A stretch of 7,040 nucleotides of DNA from Bacillus sp. (in: firmicutes) (GTDB lineage: Bacteria; Bacillota; Bacilli; Bacillales; Cytobacillaceae), in the NCBI GenBank assembly GCA_003457145.1, contig DMSR01000306.1:9293-16332 (forward strand). The letters run 5' to 3'. The notes under the pieces were generated by a model. The model had not been told where the DNA came from. It saw only the letters and a program-made list of their open reading frames with translations, and did no database searches. This document shows positions 1-5,831 of the stretch, one piece after another; position 1 is the first letter of the stretch, and each line of letters starts with the position of its first letter. The translations under genes were made by a program, and so were the position numbers.

Positions 1-259
1 TTAACGTATAAAGATACCTTTGCAATCAGTCTCTGAAAACTTAAGCCAGTTGTTCATCGTTTCAGGATTTGAAGTGGCAGGAAGCTATGATCAAGCTCCT
101 GACAGTGCGATTAAGCTTGAGAATGCGGCTATCTTGGTAACAAAAGCCGAAGGTGAAACATGTGAAAGATGCTGGATTGTCACACCTGAAGTCGGCAAGG
201 TAGAAGAGCATCCAACTCTATGCCCGAGATGTGCAGCTGTAGTAAAAGAAAATTATTAA
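1..259 (+). CDS. ileS: Isoleucine-tRNA ligase, C-terminal end (partial)
   Basis: This is the last part of class I isoleucyl-tRNA synthetase, the cytoplasmic enzyme that charges tRNA-Ile. The readable frame runs to TAA at 257-259 and gives about 79 residues from position 20. Visible are the segment [17 protein letters not shown] and the C-terminal zinc-binding motif, with CERCW followed 15 residues later by CPRC; these four Cys coordinate zinc in bacterial IleS. The ending VVKENY is typical of Bacillus-type IleS. The TTG at 20-22 is an internal Leu codon, not a start: the catalytic core lies upstream of the window. Oddity: this frame has TAA at 2-4, while the first 18 bases read in frame 1 give LTYKDT, which resembles what should precede LQSV. 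A small indel near the window edge (sequencing error or real frameshift) is therefore likely. A strong terminator follows the stop directly. Confidence 0.9.
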
Positions 260-263
260 TATT

Positions 264-295
264 GAAAAAGGCTCCAGGCTCCTGGAGCCTTTTTC
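264..295. terminator. Bidirectional intrinsic terminator after ileS
   Basis: A perfect inverted repeat pairs 264-277 with 282-295 around a four-base loop (GCTC). The GC-rich core GGCTCCAG/CTGGAGCC is flanked by A5 on the left and T5 on the right. Because it is symmetrical, it should stop transcription on both strands: ileS from the left, and the proposed minus-strand small gene (331-432) from the right. Confidence 0.93.
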
Positions 296-330
296 TTTGC
301 GTTTTTTTTCCTTTTTATGAAACGCTGAGC

Positions 331-432
331 TCAGTGATGAATTTTCACCTCTAGCGAAAAAGCAGCGATTTCTTCGTCAGCCCTTTGCTGGATAACCATA
401 AAGTTTACGATAGAGCTGATCTTTGTTAACAA
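331..432 (-). CDS. Possible small protein of 33 residues, unknown function
   Basis: On the minus strand a TTG at 432-430 opens 33 codons ending in TGA at 333-331. The predicted protein starts MLTKISSIVNFMVI, continues QQRADEEIAAFS and ends LEVKIHH. The first half is mostly hydrophobic and the middle is acidic; no signal peptide, Cys or known motif is visible. Support comes from context. A full AGGAGG Shine-Dalgarno lies at 445-440, seven bases before the start, which is near-ideal spacing. The frame then runs to a stop 35 bases before the symmetrical terminator at 264-295, which it would share with ileS in convergent arrangement. I found no convincing promoter upstream (positions 450-540 read in reverse). 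I do not recognise the family and assign no function. It could be a chance frame in a 279-base gap. Confidence 0.45.
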   Translation of the reverse strand: MLTKISSIVNFMVIQQRADEEIAAFSLEVKIHH

Positions 433-538
433 ATATCTTCCTCCTCCGGCAATTCCTGCAGTACATGTTAAATGTTTTCCTGAGTCAGCGAAGCCAAGGG
501 GGAAATAATAGCTTTAAACAGGAAACGGGGGCAGATAT

Positions 539-826
539 ATGGAAGGTAATCTAGATTACATTTACAATGAACTCCGTGAAACGAAAACAGAATTGTTAGC
601 GTACCTGAATACTGAACATTCCAATGAAAGGATATTGCAATATATAAAGGATGAATTGACAGATATTGATTCGGCATTAATGAAAATTGAAACGGGAGAG
701 TATGGAAGGTGTGAAGTTTCCGGGGAGTATTTGCCGGTAGAGATTTTACAGAACATTCCCACGGCAAAGTCAGCATATGAAATGGCCGAACTGGAAAAAT
801 ATTGTCGGAAGCCGCTTTATTCCTGA
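539..826 (+). CDS. ylyA: DksA/TraR-like small protein with degenerate zinc finger (YlyA position)
   Basis: This 95-residue protein opens with a helical, charged stretch (about 1-50) likely to form a coiled coil. It is followed by the family signature ETGEYGRCEVSGEYLPVE (residues 51-68) and the conserved NIPTA. In DksA/TraR proteins this C-terminal region is a C4 zinc finger and the protein binds RNA polymerase at its secondary channel. Here only Cys58 and Cys89 remain: the second Cys is Ser61 and the others are absent, so normal four-Cys zinc binding is unlikely. Location between ileS and lspA matches B. subtilis ylyA, reported as an RNA polymerase-binding protein affecting sigma-G dependent spore germination genes; orthology is inferred from position and family. 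An in-frame stop at 515-517 prevents a much earlier start. The Shine-Dalgarno is poor (G5 at 527-531). Confidence 0.78.
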   Translation: MEGNLDYIYNELRETKTELLAYLNTEHSNERILQYIKDELTDIDSALMKIETGEYGRCEVSGEYLPVEILQNIPTAKSAYEMAELEKYCRKPLYS

Positions 827-904
827 TTCCTTTTCAGTGTTCTAGCAATAAAAAAATGTTATTCACAAGTACTACCTTATAATGTCTGTAGTTTTTAACT
901 TATA

Positions 905-915
905 TGTGCTAAAAT
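905..915 (+). promoter_or_regulatory. Extended -10 promoter for lspA
   Basis: TGTGCTAAAAT matches the Gram-positive extended -10 (TRTGn followed by a -10 hexamer with five of six consensus bases). No good -35 lies 16-18 bases upstream, as is common for extended -10 promoters. It sits about 40 bases before the lspA start. A perfect TATAAT at 878-883 also exists but lacks both a -35 and a TG extension. Confidence 0.5.
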
Positions 916-955
916 GCTAAGGTAATGAATTGCTGTGAATGTGGAGGTTACCTTT

Positions 956-1447
956 GTGTTTTATTACATAATAGGACTTTTGGTTATTTTGCTTGATCAA
1001 CTTACAAAATGGATGATCGTTAAAAACCTGGAGCTTGGTGAGAGCATTCGGGTATTTGAGGATTTTTTGTACATCACTTCTCACCGTAACCGTGGGGCAG
1101 CCTGGGGAATTTTACAGGGGCAAATGTGGTTTTTTTATATCATTACAGTCATTGTAATAGTCGGCCTTGTCATATATATCCAGAAAGCAGCGAAGGGTAA
1201 GATGCTGCTGGGTGTTTCTCTAGGGTTAATGCTCGGGGGAGCGATTGGCAACTTTATAGACAGGCTGTTCAGGAAAGAAGTTGTTGATTTTATCAACACA
1301 TACATTTTTGGGTACGATTTCCCTATTTTCAATATTGCTGATTCTGCACTTGTCATTGGTGTAGGACTGATGATGATTGACATGATCAGGGAAGAGAGAG
1401 AGGCGAAAAGAAAAGCTTATGGAGAAAATGGAACACACCATCAGTGA
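956..1447 (+). CDS. lspA: Lipoprotein signal peptidase II (LspA)
   Basis: This integral membrane aspartyl protease removes the signal peptide from diacylglyceryl-modified prolipoproteins at the outer face of the cytoplasmic membrane. The frame is open further upstream, but the start chosen is GTG at 956: GGAGG at 943-947 lies eight bases before it, and translation then begins [19 protein letters not shown] as in Bacillus LspA. This gives 163 residues, a usual length. Four hydrophobic segments are visible (about 2-20, 56-76, 83-101, 125-144). Conserved blocks are [12 protein letters not shown] (42-53), [10 protein letters not shown] (94-103) and FNIADS (125-130). Asp102 and Asp129 match the two catalytic aspartates known for the family, and Asn99 is also conserved. 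The C-terminal tail is charged (REEREAKRK). The gene overlaps the start of rluD, suggesting translational coupling. Confidence 0.97.
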   Translation: MFYYIIGLLVILLDQLTKWMIVKNLELGESIRVFEDFLYITSHRNRGAAWGILQGQMWFFYIITVIVIVGLVIYIQKAAKGKMLLGVSLGLMLGGAIGNFIDRLFRKEVVDFINTYIFGYDFPIFNIADSALVIGVGLMMIDMIREEREAKRKAYGENGTHHQ

Positions 1448-2330
1448 AACGCATGCTGGAGATAGAATAGACAAGGTTATATCAACCCTTGACCCGGAAT
1501 GGTCAAGAAGCCAGGTACAGCAATGGATAAAAGACGGCCATGTCCTTGTTAACGGCGAAAAAGTGAAGACGAATTATAAATGCAGTTTGAATGATACATT
1601 GGAAATCATCGTTCCCGATCCTGAGGACCTGGATGTGATTCCTGAAGAAATGGACCTGGAGATTTTCTACGAGGATAAGGATGTGCTTGTCGTAAACAAA
1701 CCAAAAGGCATGGTTGTCCATCCTGCCCCAGGTCATGCTACTGGCACACTGGTAAACGGGCTGATGGCTCACTGCAAGGATCTATCTGGAATCAATGGTG
1801 TGCTGCGGCCAGGAATTGTCCATAGGATTGACAAGGATACTTCAGGTCTTCTTATGGTAGCGAAAAATGATTTTGCCCATGAAAGCCTTGTGAACCAGCT
1901 TGTTGCCAAGACGGTGACCAGAAAATATAAGGCAATTGTCCATGGTGCGATTCCTCATGATTTTGGAACGATTGATGCACCGCTGGGCCGCGATACAAGA
2001 GACCGGCAGAGCATGACGGTAGTTGATAACGGAAAGCATGCTGTGACTCATTTCAATGTAATTGAGAGGCTGAAGGATTTTACTTTCGTGGAATGTCAGC
2101 TTGAGACAGGCCGAACCCACCAGATTCGTGTTCACATGAAGTATATCGGCTATCCGCTTGCTGGAGATCCGAAGTATGGTCCAAAGAAGACGCTTGATAT
2201 CGGTGGACAGGCTCTCCATGCAGGAGTTTTGGGCTTCAATCATCCGAGAACAGAGGAATATATTGAATTCGAGGCTCCGTTGCCTGCTTACTTTGAAGAA
2301 CTGCTTAATGATTTAAGAGAAAATCATTGA
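1419..2330 (+). CDS. rluD: RluA/RluD-family 23S rRNA pseudouridine synthase
   Basis: The 303-residue product has an N-terminal S4 RNA-binding domain (about 14-75, with RIDKVIS and a VNGEKVK turn) followed by the RluA-family catalytic domain. The catalytic motif [16 protein letters not shown] spans residues 135-150, with Asp138 as the expected nucleophile of the HRLD motif. Further family blocks are [12 protein letters not shown] (91-102), the [11 protein letters not shown] block (230-240) and PLAGDPKYG (246-254). Such enzymes convert uridines of 23S rRNA to pseudouridine; E. coli RluD acts on helix 69, but the exact target here cannot be read from sequence. It corresponds in position to B. 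subtilis ylyB. The start is uncertain: ATG at 1419 (29-base overlap with lspA) or ATG at 1428 (20-base overlap); neither has a well-spaced Shine-Dalgarno, so coupling to lspA translation is likely. Its stop lies inside the pyr promoter. Confidence 0.93.
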   Translation: MEKMEHTISETHAGDRIDKVISTLDPEWSRSQVQQWIKDGHVLVNGEKVKTNYKCSLNDTLEIIVPDPEDLDVIPEEMDLEIFYEDKDVLVVNKPKGMVVHPAPGHATGTLVNGLMAHCKDLSGINGVLRPGIVHRIDKDTSGLLMVAKNDFAHESLVNQLVAKTVTRKYKAIVHGAIPHDFGTIDAPLGRDTRDRQSMTVVDNGKHAVTHFNVIERLKDFTFVECQLETGRTHQIRVHMKYIGYPLAGDPKYGPKKTLDIGGQALHAGVLGFNHPRTEEYIEFEAPLPAYFEELLNDLRENH

Positions 2331-2355
2331 CAAACTTCTACAATTAACTTAAGAT
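2327..2355 (+). promoter_or_regulatory. Sigma-A promoter of the pyr operon
   Basis: A perfect TTGACA (-35) at 2327-2332 is followed by a 17-base spacer and TAAGAT (four of six) at 2350-2355. The -35 box overlaps the rluD TGA at 2328-2330. Initiation would fall near 2362, so the transcript would begin just before the first PyrR-binding hairpin, as expected for a Bacillus pyr leader. Confidence 0.85.
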
Positions 2356-2372
2356 TACTTTAGTTTAATAAG

Positions 2373-2406
2373 TCCTTTAAATACAGTCCCGTGAGGCTGA
2401 GAAGGA
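2373..2406 (+). promoter_or_regulatory. PyrR-binding anti-antiterminator hairpin 1 (pyrR leader)
   Basis: The loop AGTCCCGTGAGGCT at 2385-2398 fits the known PyrR recognition consensus ARUCCNGNGAGGYU in full. Flanking TCCTT (2373-2377) pairs with AAGGA (2402-2406), leaving the AAATAC bulge region between stem and loop. PyrR with UMP or UTP should stabilise this hairpin, sequester the 3' flank needed for antitermination, and so favour the terminator at 2465-2496. Confidence 0.93.
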
Positions 2407-2473
2407 AACGGATTTGCGGGCAGGCATGTGTACATGCTTAGCTGCATACTTACCAAAGACGTTTACCCTCTTG
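2398..2473 (+). promoter_or_regulatory. Antiterminator pairing, leader 1
   Basis: Bases 2404-2410 (GGAAACG) pair with 2460-2467 with A2465 bulged. After an A2403/C2468 mismatch the helix continues as 2398-2402 with 2469-2473 (including G-U and U-G pairs). Inside lies a small hairpin, GCATG-TGTA-CATGC (2424-2437), extendable by AG/TT. The left strand overlaps the PyrR hairpin and the right strand uses most of the terminator left arm, so the structures exclude one another. Confidence 0.75.
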
Positions 2474-2496
2474 CTGCACAGGCAAGAGGGTTTTTT
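2465..2496 (+). terminator. Attenuator terminator 1 (before pyrR)
   Basis: CCCTCTTGC (2466-2474) pairs perfectly with GCAAGAGGG (2482-2490) around a seven-base loop, followed by T6 at 2491-2496. It lies 42 bases before the pyrR start and is the terminator half of the PyrR-controlled switch. Confidence 0.95.
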
Positions 2497-2498
2497 GA

Positions 2499-3080
<582 letters not shown>

Positions 3081-3086
3081 ATAAGG

Positions 3087-3120
3087 CCCTTTTAATACAG
3101 TCCAGAGAGGCTGAAAAGGG
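3087..3120 (+). promoter_or_regulatory. PyrR-binding anti-antiterminator hairpin 2 (pyrR-pyrP)
   Basis: The loop AGTCCAGAGAGGCT at 3099-3112 is a full match to the PyrR consensus. CCCTTTT (3087-3093) pairs perfectly with AAAAGGG (3114-3120). The TAATAC bulge region resembles that of hairpin 1. It begins six bases after the pyrR stop. Confidence 0.95.
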
Positions 3121-3177
3121 GGAGCACAAGGCGAATTGTTTGTTTTGTGCTGGTTATAAAACCAAACCCTCTTTGCA
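3112..3177 (+). promoter_or_regulatory. Antiterminator pairing, leader 2
   Basis: AAAGGGGG (3115-3122) pairs with CCCTCTTT (3167-3174), eight contiguous pairs with one G-U, and after a mismatch two further pairs form (3112-3113 with 3176-3177). Two hairpins are packed inside end to end: AGCACAA/TTGTGCT (3123-3129 with 3145-3151) and GGTT-ATAA-AACC (3152-3163). The left strand is the right arm of the PyrR hairpin; the right strand includes the terminator left arm. Confidence 0.82.
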
Positions 3178-3201
3178 CACTTTCTGCGGAGAGGGTTTTT
3201 T
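3164..3201 (+). terminator. Attenuator terminator 2 (before pyrP)
   Basis: AAACCCTCT (3164-3172) pairs with AGAGGGTTT (3190-3198); weaker inner pairs can extend to C3176-G3186. The hairpin runs into T6 at 3196-3201 and then ATTTT. Confidence 0.94.
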
Positions 3202-3236
3202 ATTTTAAAGCTTTAATAAAGAGAGGGGAAATAACA

Positions 3237-4556
3237 ATGAACAAACCAATTCTAGATATAAACGACATACCATCACCCGTACAATGGTTCACACTGAGCC
3301 TTCAGCACTTATTCGCCATGTTTGGCGCCACAATCCTAGTACCTTATCTTGTCGGTTTAAGTCCGGCAATAGCCTTAATTTCTAGCGGACTTGGCACAAT
3401 CGCGTTCCTGATCATCACTAAGTTCCAGGTTCCTGCCTACCTTGGCTCTTCATTCGCATTCATCACCCCGATTATCGCAGCTAAAGCCGGAGGTGGACCA
3501 GGTGCAGCCATGATTGGAACCTTCCTTGCCGGACTTGTGTATGGAGTCGTCGCACTGATAATCAAGAAGGCTGGTTACCGTTGGATCATGCGCCTCCTGC
3601 CACCAGTTGTTGTTGGTCCAGTAATCATAGTCATCGGTCTCTCTCTTGCTGGTGTAGCAGTAGATATGGCAATGAACGTCCCTGGTACAAGTGATTACAG
3701 TCTGATTCATTTCTCCGCTGCCCTAGTAACTCTGGCAGCAACAATCGTCTTCTCGATTTACGGTAAAGGAATGATGAGCATGGTTCCGATACTTGCAGGG
3801 ATCATTGTAGGTTACTTGTATTCCTTTGCAATCGGAATCGTGGATTTAAGTGGTGTAAAAGCAGCAAAAATCTTCGAAATGCCAGATTTCATCATACCTT
3901 TTGTGCATTATAATATCAGTATCAGCTTGGAAATCGTGGTGCTGATGGTACCGGTAGCAATCGTGACGCTATCAGAACATATCGGCCATCAGCTCGTACT
4001 AAGCAAGGTTGTCGGCAGAGACTACATTAAAGAGCCAGGCCTGCACCGCTCCATCATGGGTGATGGAATGGCGACAATGATTTCAGGGTTGATTGGCGGA
4101 CCGCCAAAAACAACATACGGTGAAAACATCGGTGTCCTGGCAATCACTAGAGTTTACAGTGTTTATGTGCTGCTAGGAGCAGCGATAATCGCAACAGTAT
4201 TTGGATTCATCGGAAAAATCACTGCGCTGATCAGCTCAATCCCAACGCCGGTCATGGGCGGCGTCTCAATCCTGCTGTTCGGGATCATCGCTTCATCTGG
4301 CTTGAGAATGCTAGTTGACAGCAAAATCGACTTTGGCAACACACGAAACCTTGTCGTGTCATCGGTTATCCTTGTTATAGGAATAGGCGGAGCTTTCATC
4401 AAGGTAAACGAAAACTTCGAAATACATGGAATGGCTTTGGCAGCGATTATCGGTGTCCTGCTTAACCTGGTCCTTCCAGGACGTCCTGAAATTGAAGAAG
4501 ATATGTTTGAAATTGAAACGAAAAAAAAAACTGAGAAAAAGATCGACGTAGCATAG
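3237..4556 (+). CDS. pyrP: Uracil permease (NCS2/UraA family)
   Basis: This membrane transporter imports uracil, probably with a proton, for salvage. The start is ATG at 3237, with AGGGG (3224-3228) eight bases upstream; the open frame extends further left only across attenuator 2 and is not used. The product has 439 residues, the usual length, and is strongly hydrophobic with many membrane segments, consistent with the 14-segment NCS2 fold. It shows LSLQHLFAMFGATILVPYLVG (20-40, in part), QVPAYLGSSFAFI (64-76), LPPVVVGPVIIVIGL (121-135), SEHIGHQ (246-252) and GGPPKTTYGENIG (287-299). Glu247 and Glu296 correspond to the two glutamates that contact uracil in E. coli UraA (family knowledge). 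The tail is hydrophilic and Lys/Glu-rich, and contains a run of ten A bases (4521-4530). It lies between attenuators 2 and 3. Confidence 0.97.
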   Translation: MNKPILDINDIPSPVQWFTLSLQHLFAMFGATILVPYLVGLSPAIALISSGLGTIAFLIITKFQVPAYLGSSFAFITPIIAAKAGGGPGAAMIGTFLAGLVYGVVALIIKKAGYRWIMRLLPPVVVGPVIIVIGLSLAGVAVDMAMNVPGTSDYSLIHFSAALVTLAATIVFSIYGKGMMSMVPILAGIIVGYLYSFAIGIVDLSGVKAAKIFEMPDFIIPFVHYNISISLEIVVLMVPVAIVTLSEHIGHQLVLSKVVGRDYIKEPGLHRSIMGDGMATMISGLIGGPPKTTYGENIGVLAITRVYSVYVLLGAAIIATVFGFIGKITALISSIPTPVMGGVSILLFGIIASSGLRMLVDSKIDFGNTRNLVVSSVILVIGIGGAFIKVNENFEIHGMALAAIIGVLLNLVLPGRPEIEEDMFEIETKKKTEKKIDVA

Positions 4557-4560
4557 TTTC

Positions 4561-4594
4561 ACCTTTTAAAAAGGTCCAGAGAGGCTTAAAAGGG
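4561..4594 (+). promoter_or_regulatory. PyrR-binding anti-antiterminator hairpin 3 (pyrP-pyrB)
   Basis: The loop GGTCCAGAGAGGCT at 4573-4586 matches the PyrR consensus except for the first base (G instead of A). CCTTTTA (4562-4568) pairs with TAAAAGG (4587-4593). Unlike hairpins 1 and 2, the bulge before the loop reads AAAA, not ATAC. It begins right after the pyrP stop. Confidence 0.9.
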
Positions 4595-4681
4595 TGTTAT
4601 GAGCGACCCCGGCTTATTCAACATACACATAGAACTGGAGCAATCCAGGTTTATGCCGGCAAAGTTCATGTAAAGCACCCT
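4591..4681 (+). promoter_or_regulatory. Antiterminator pairing, leader 3, with GNRA-capped inner stem
   Basis: AGGGTGTT (4591-4598) pairs with 4674-4681 (eight pairs, one U-G). Inside this, ATGA (4599-4602) can pair with TCAT (4666-4669), CCGGC (4609-4613) with GCCGG (4655-4659), and CTGGA (4635-4639) with TCCAG (4644-4648), closing on a GCAA tetraloop. The outer strands overlap the PyrR hairpin on the left and the terminator left arm on the right. Confidence 0.8.
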
Positions 4682-4705
4682 GTCTAAGCCACAGGGTGCT
4701 TTTTT
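4672..4705 (+). terminator. Attenuator terminator 3 (before pyrB)
   Basis: AAAGCACCCTGT (4672-4683) pairs perfectly with ACAGGGTGCTTT (4691-4702) around a seven-base loop; T6 spans 4700-4705. It is the strongest of the three attenuator terminators by stem length (12 pairs). Confidence 0.95.
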
Positions 4706-4869
4706 CTATAAGGCAGTTTTCTCATTGATTTCTTTGTCTTGAATCCTGTATTCTGGGATATTTCTGAGAAGTTCCTAAACAAGTGCTTACAAAACTGTAA
4801 AAATAGATTTTTACCTATAAATTATGAAAGCAACAAGGTTTACACATAAAGAACATTAAAAAGCTGATA
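4706..4869 (+). other. AT-rich transcribed spacer between attenuator 3 and pyrB
   Basis: This stretch holds no convincing ORF: an ATG at 4824 opens only 11 codons and has no Shine-Dalgarno. A weak promoter-like pair, TTGTCT (4734-4739) and GATATT (4757-4762) with 17 bases between (four of six each), is not persuasive. TATAAA at 4816-4821 has no matching -35. The only clear structure is the inverted repeat at 4797-4814. Confidence 0.5.
4797..4814. repeat. AT-rich inverted repeat upstream of pyrB
   Basis: GTAAAAAT (4797-4804) and ATTTTTAC (4807-4814) are perfect reverse complements separated by AG. TATAAA begins two bases later, so it could be an operator-like element or a weak RNA hairpin; no known binding protein can be named. 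It is not followed by a T-run, so it is not a terminator. Confidence 0.45.
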
Positions 4870-4886
4870 AAGGAGGAATTTTAAAA

Positions 4887-5831
4887 TTGAAAAAGGATTT
4901 GCTTACCACCTCACAGCTGAGTATAGAAGATATCCAAGACATTCTAATGTCAGCCGATCAGTTTTCGCAGGGGAAGAGATGGCTGCCAACGCAGAAGATT
5001 TTCATCAGCAATTTGTTTTTCGAGCCAAGTACTAGGACAAAATCGAGTTTTGAAGTGGCAGAACGAAAACTTGGAATGGAGGTGATTCCATTTGAGGTCC
5101 AGACTTCAAGTGTCATGAAGGGAGAAACCTTGTATGATACTGTAAAAACGCTGGAAGCGATTGGAGTTGGTGCCGTCGTGATTCGTCATAATGCCGACAA
5201 TTACTTCAAAGAACTTGAAAATGGCATCTCGATCCCGGTAATAAATGCGGGGGATGGCATGGGGCATCATCCGACGCAATCCTTACTGGATCTAATGACA
5301 ATCCAGCAAGAGTTTGGAGGATTTTCCGGACTGACAGTTGCCATTATCGGTGATATCCTGCATAGCCGCGTCGCAAGGTCGAATGCTGATGCTCTTATCC
5401 GGCTGGGGGCCAGGGTGATTTTTTCGGGACCAGAAGAATGGATGGGGTCAGGTCCACTTCCGTCCGAATGTGATTATATGGATATGGACAAGGCGATCCG
5501 TGAGGCTGACGCAGTCATGCTGCTTCGGGTACAGCACGAACGACATGACGGCAAGGCTCTATTTGATAAAGGAGAGTACCACAGGCGTTATGGTTTAACG
5601 CTAGAGAGGGAAAGGAGAATGAAACAGGGAAGTATCATTCTTCATCCAGCGCCTGTCAATCGTGGCGTTGAAATTGCTGATGAATTGGTTGAAGGCTCCA
5701 GATCGAGAATCTTCAAGCAGATAGAAAATGGCGTTTATATAAGGATGGCTGTTTTAAAAAGAGCGATTGAAAACAAGAATGGGGGAGTCAAACATGTCGA
5801 TGTTAATAAAAAATGGCAAGCTGCTTACTGA
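4887..5831 (+). CDS. pyrB: Aspartate carbamoyltransferase catalytic subunit
   Basis: PyrB joins carbamoyl phosphate and L-aspartate to give N-carbamoyl-L-aspartate, the first committed step of de novo pyrimidine synthesis, in the cytoplasm. The start is TTG at 4887 with a perfect AAGGAGG at 4870-4876, ten bases upstream. The 314-residue product shows the carbamoyl-phosphate loop [18 protein letters not shown] (residues 42-59), [18 protein letters not shown] (76-93), [18 protein letters not shown] (119-136), [12 protein letters not shown] (155-166), [10 protein letters not shown] (211-220) and [14 protein letters not shown] (253-266). These include the expected Ser-Thr-Arg-Thr, His and Arg ligands. 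No regulatory pyrI follows, as in Bacillus, so regulation should be by PyrR attenuation. The last codons overlap pyrC by 38 bases, so the C-terminal tail is constrained by the pyrC start. Confidence 0.97.
   Translation: MKKDLLTTSQLSIEDIQDILMSADQFSQGKRWLPTQKIFISNLFFEPSTRTKSSFEVAERKLGMEVIPFEVQTSSVMKGETLYDTVKTLEAIGVGAVVIRHNADNYFKELENGISIPVINAGDGMGHHPTQSLLDLMTIQQEFGGFSGLTVAIIGDILHSRVARSNADALIRLGARVIFSGPEEWMGSGPLPSECDYMDMDKAIREADAVMLLRVQHERHDGKALFDKGEYHRRYGLTLERERRMKQGSIILHPAPVNRGVEIADELVEGSRSRIFKQIENGVYIRMAVLKRAIENKNGGVKHVDVNKKWQAAY

Noticed and set aside
325..334. Ten-base palindrome CTGAGCTCAG
   Set aside because: No loop, single occurrence, overlaps the small ORF stop; could occur by chance and has no known function here.
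464..470. CATGTTA as a sigma-G -10 element for ylyA
   Set aside because: It fits CATNNTA, and ylyA in B. subtilis is sporulation-linked, but the expected -35 position holds only CTCCTCC-type sequence with no GNATA.
468..776. Minus-strand open frame of 102 codons opposite the DksA-like gene
   Set aside because: Lies opposite a gene with clear family motifs, has no Shine-Dalgarno or recognisable motif, and is best explained as a shadow.
841..865. Possible terminator after the DksA-like gene
   Set aside because: Only a five-pair AATAA/TTATT A-T stem, with no GC core and no T-run in the right place.
878..883. Perfect TATAAT upstream of lspA
   Set aside because: No -35-like hexamer at 15-18 bases and no TG extension; the extended -10 at 905-915 is the better candidate.
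935..955. Upstream GTG at 935 (and GTG 941) as lspA start
   Set aside because: It overlaps the GGAGG Shine-Dalgarno and would add seven non-conserved residues; GTG at 956 has ideal spacing and matches family N-termini.
1842..2243. Minus-strand open frame of 133 codons inside rluD
   Set aside because: Opposite the catalytic domain of rluD, with no ribosome binding site or recognisable protein features.
3147..3236. Extended start of pyrP at 3147
   Set aside because: The added 30 residues are read through attenuator terminator 2 and have no ribosome binding site; ATG 3237 begins the conserved permease sequence.
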